Assembly: GCA_033763595.1 (NCBI GenBank)
Contig: JANRKH010000036.1
Span: 1 to 26,325, forward strand
Direction: 5' to 3'
DNA from: JANRKH01 sp033763595
Lineage (GTDB): Bacteria; Pseudomonadota; Alphaproteobacteria; Rickettsiales; Rickettsiaceae
Length of the DNA stretch: 26,325 nt
This document shows, in pieces, positions 24,202 to 26,325 of the stretch. The position numbers and the translations under genes were made by a program. Numbering within the stretch: position 1 is the stretch's first letter; each line of letters begins with the position of its first letter. Below the pieces are notes generated by a model, which was not told the DNA's origin, did no database searches, and saw nothing but the letters and a program-made list of their open reading frames with translations.

Positions 24202-24322
24202 ATTAGCTACGTTGTTGACTCGTCGCTCACCTAATACTCATAGGCTTCTCTCCTCGCGCCTAGTATCTAATCCAACCTAAAAGACTATAGAAGCAAGTAC
24301 TTAAAAATGGGATTTGGTATAA
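24105..24322 (-). mobile_element. type-2 MITE-like element, copy G, interrupted by type-1 copy D
   Basis: It lies in inverted orientation relative to copies E and F: TTATGCCAAATCTCTAG at left, GGGATTTGGTATAA at right. Removing the 102-bp type-1 insert and one TA leaves 114 bp, matching copy E (113 bp) almost base for base. The junction is GCTA / TAGAAG, where copy E has GCTAGAAG. Confidence 0.88.
24186..24287 (+). mobile_element. type-1 MITE-like element, copy D (102 bp), nested in type-2 copy G
   Basis: Same ends and length as copies A and C. Immediate flanks are TA (24184-24185) and TA (24288-24289). The intact site in copy E has a single TA, so a TA duplication accompanied insertion, as in the IS630/Tc1-mariner class. 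Confidence 0.92.
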
Positions 24323-24395
24323 TAGCTCAATATCAAGGATTATGGCAGATAGAAGCATCTTTTAGAATAACAAAACATAATTAAAATAAGGCCAG
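24322..24395 (+). pseudogene. IS4/IS1634-like transposase C-terminal fragment (frameshifted)
   Basis: Frame from 24322 reads AQYQGLWQIEASFRITKHN, then hits a TAA at 24382. Restoring one T would give the continuation LKIRPV. The phrase YxxLWQIEASFRITKxxLKIRPV is the conserved catalytic-glutamate region (Y-2-R-3-E-6-K style signature) of IS4-superfamily transposases. No other part of the gene is recognisable on either side. It is a relic, unrelated in family to the N-terminal fragment on the other side of element G. Confidence 0.65.
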
Positions 24396-24648
24396 TAGAG
24401 GGTGTATGGATAATGTTGAGAACAAAATGCAGTTCTGTCATTAGAAGAGTCAATGACAGAATCTATATAGAAAAATCCCAACATTAATATAGAATCCAAC
24501 AGCCTAGTAGCCTAGAACGCAGGTCCTGAGCTACTTGACTTAATTTTCAAGCCTATCTAGTGCCCTATGTCAAAAAAACACAAATTATAAAAAACTTAAT
24601 AAATATAATTTGGATTAGTAAATTCTATTACTACTATTTAGCGATTTT
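24396..24648. other. gene-free A/T-rich region upstream of the 399-residue protein
   Basis: No gene was recognised. It contains a perfect 10-bp hairpin: TTCTGTCATT (24433-24442) and AATGACAGAA (24452-24461), with a nine-base loop and no T-run. A smaller AGTAGC/GCTACT pair lies at 24506-24511 and 24530-24535. May be decayed insertion-sequence DNA. Confidence 0.4.
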
Positions 24649-24677
24649 TTGCTAAAATTAAATAAGTTTTTTATAGT
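24649..24677 (+). promoter_or_regulatory. putative promoter giving a near-leaderless transcript
   Basis: TTGCTA (24649-24654) and TATAGT (24672-24677) are 17 bases apart. The -10 ends six bases before the ATG at 24684, so transcription would begin at or next to the start codon. No Shine-Dalgarno sequence precedes this ATG. Pattern-based only. Confidence 0.4.
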
Positions 24678-24683
24678 GATAGA

Positions 24684-25883
24684 ATGTCTAAAGCTCAAAG
24701 TAATAATCAACCAAAACAAATAGACACGATACGTAAAACTTTGGATACGCAACAAACTTCCGGGTCAGCGAGCCCAAACTCAAGTCAGATACTGAGCGAT
24801 AAAGCTTATCAATTAATTAAGGAAGTTATTGATTCATTATGGAAACAAAATGATGTAAAAGACTCTGATTACCTTGTGCCTAAAGAGAAGTTTCTAGAAA
24901 ATCTACTGGCTATGTACTTTAGGAAAGCCAAAGTTATTGACGAAGAAGTAGAAAATATTATCAGCCTATCTAATAAAGACGAACAAGGTTCAGATGATAA
25001 TTCTGCTTCGTCTTTTTCTACAACACAAATTCCTTCAGTTTTAAAAGAAATAAAAAAATTCAAGCAAAACAGAGAGTCTGAAGTTAAAAAAAAGTTGAAA
25101 GATCAATTAAAGGTTGAGATACCACATATCACCGATGAAGAGCTACTCCAACTGATTAGCACTGCGTCTATAACCGAGGAAACTGTAAAATATATAGAAA
25201 ATGAAGTTCGAGAGGATATAAAAAGAACTTTGTACCAAGAACTTAATCCTATACAAAACATTACTGATAAATTAATTGCATACAATGATTCGATAACTGA
25301 AGATAAAGATAAATTTACCGAGAAAGAGATAAAGCTTATACAACAGAGGCTTAACAAAACAAATGAACAAAGTAAAACATTCTTTGAGACTAAAAAAGAT
25401 TTATCTAATAGCAATAAGACCCCAACATTTGAGGATATAGAGCCTAAACAGTTTGGATTAATTATTTTAACTACGGTTTCTTTGTATATTGCATGGTTAA
25501 TTGGATTTGTACCGGCAATAGCAGGAATGCCTCTTTCGATTCCTGTTTTGATTATTACAACTTGTGCTCTTTATACGATATCAGGAGCGTCTTTCTATTT
25601 TTTGTGCAAAGAAGGACAAAAAAATAAAAGATATTGTCTAGCAAGAGAGATTGCACAGAAGTTCTTCGCTCCAAAAAAATTCGAGGAAAGAAATTCCATG
25701 GAGTATGATGCACTCCTTGATGGCAAAAAAAAAGTTACTGACAAAAGTACTGTATTTACTGGCCGACCTAATGATGATCCTAATAAGGCTACTGATCTTA
25801 AAACATTAAGGAGTAAAGTAATACAAGAACTAGAGAGAAAAATACAAGCAGAAAAAAAGGGGACCTTTAAGATGACACCATAA
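24684..25883 (+). CDS. hypothetical membrane protein with long charged helical N-terminus
   Basis: The 399-residue product is not recognised. Residues 1-255 are polar, lysine/glutamate-rich and probably helical or coiled coil (KEIKKFKQNRESEVKKKLKD at 121-140). The Ser/Gln-rich first 35 residues are low in complexity. Two adjacent hydrophobic helices, about 257-280 and 283-308 (GLIILTTVSLYIAWLIGFVP, then SIPVLIITTCALYTISGASF), form a hairpin in the membrane. A basic tail follows (to 399). No signal peptide. This layout is common among orphan membrane or secreted proteins of intracellular bacteria, but no function can be inferred. The last four codons (KMTP and stop) lie inside the following palindromic repeat, so the native C-terminus may have been longer. 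Confidence 0.7.
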   Translation: MSKAQSNNQPKQIDTIRKTLDTQQTSGSASPNSSQILSDKAYQLIKEVIDSLWKQNDVKDSDYLVPKEKFLENLLAMYFRKAKVIDEEVENIISLSNKDEQGSDDNSASSFSTTQIPSVLKEIKKFKQNRESEVKKKLKDQLKVEIPHITDEELLQLISTASITEETVKYIENEVREDIKRTLYQELNPIQNITDKLIAYNDSITEDKDKFTEKEIKLIQQRLNKTNEQSKTFFETKKDLSNSNKTPTFEDIEPKQFGLIILTTVSLYIAWLIGFVPAIAGMPLSIPVLIITTCALYTISGASFYFLCKEGQKNKRYCLAREIAQKFFAPKKFEERNSMEYDALLDGKKKVTDKSTVFTGRPNDDPNKATDLKTLRSKVIQELERKIQAEKKGTFKMTP

Positions 25884-26325
25884 TTGTCATTCCAGCGTCT
25901 CTTCTCTGTCATTCCCGCTACCACTTTTGTCATTCCCGCGGATGCGGGAATCCAGTCTTTTTTATCTTTCCTGGATCCCCTCCTTCGAGGGGATGACACT
26001 TTTTCATTCTCGCTGCCTCTTTTGTCATTCCCGCGGAGGCGGGAATCTAGAAGAATTTTACTTCCTGGATCCCCTCCTTCGAGGGGATGACAAGTTTACT
26101 AGATCCCCGTTTTCACGTGGATGACATGTTTCCTGGATCCCCGTTTTCTACGTGAGATGACACTGTGATCGTAACTGTCATTCCCGCTGCAACTTTTGTC
26201 ATTCTCGCTGAGGCGGGAATCTAGAATATATAATTCCTGGATCCCCGTTTTCACGTGGATGACATGTTTCCTGGATCCCCGTTTTCTACGTGAGATGACA
26301 CTGTGATCGTCACTGTCATTCCCGC
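25871..26325. repeat. array of Rickettsia-type palindromic elements (RPE-like), right array
   Basis: Same unit as the left array. Complete units run at 25928-25998 (71 bp, slightly diverged: GGATGCGGGAATCCAG) and 26023-26092 (70 bp). Partial modules of the ATCCCCGTTTTCTACGTGAGATGACA kind follow, and the array continues past the window edge. The first repeat bases (GATGACACCATAATTGTCAT) supply the stop codon of the preceding gene. Nothing else is seen in this stretch. Confidence 0.9.

Overview
The window reads as AT-rich chromosomal DNA of an alphaproteobacterium of the order Rickettsiales, most likely a Rickettsiaceae-like endosymbiont. The grounds are the coxB-coxA-ctaB and hemE-hemH-hemJ clusters in rickettsial style, an origin-like region next to hemE, a truncated Rpn-type transposase with REEG repeats, an ankyrin-like orphan protein, and many short palindromic elements of the kind common in Rickettsia. 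Flagellar export genes (fliI, fliJ) and a cyclic-di-GMP phosphodiesterase gene are absent from most studied Rickettsia and point to a flagellated or formerly flagellated relative. No tRNA, rRNA or CRISPR array was found.

Layout. 1-278: 3' end of a transposase-like nuclease. 311-3787 (minus): coxB, coxA, ctaB, making two cytochrome oxidase subunits and heme O. 4183-4854 (minus): unknown protein with one ankyrin-like repeat. 4974-8214 (minus): tightly packed hemE-hemH-hemJ-cinA-like operon. 8215-9029: candidate replication origin with four exact DnaA boxes, then the promoter and leader of an outer-membrane beta-barrel gene (9030-9698). 10201-11478 (minus): dprA. 11931-14187 (minus): mreD and mrdA (PBP2). 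14793-17730 (plus): EAL phosphodiesterase, fliI and fliJ, translationally coupled. 18081-21514 (minus): hslV, hslU, comM. 21624-23391 (plus): DUF2628 membrane protein, HIT protein, asd. 23392-24683: repeat-rich, with two transposase relics. 24684-25883: unknown membrane protein, followed by another palindromic repeat array that runs off the end.

How the genes fit together. HemE, HemJ and HemH carry out late heme synthesis; CtaB starts conversion of that heme into the cofactor of CoxA, and CoxB is the partner subunit. MreD, PBP2 and Asd (diaminopimelate branch) imply some peptidoglycan synthesis. DprA and ComM are natural-transformation factors. HslV/HslU is a two-part protease. The EAL-fliI-fliJ operon links cyclic-di-GMP breakdown to the flagellar export ATPase.

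The most unusual content is a family of small mobile palindromic elements. Type 1 is 102 bp with 20-bp inverted ends and TA target duplication (four copies, one of them a 124-bp chimera). Type 2 is about 113 bp (three copies). The two types share an internal core but have different ends. One type-1 copy sits inside a type-2 copy that itself interrupts a transposase gene, giving a readable insertion history.
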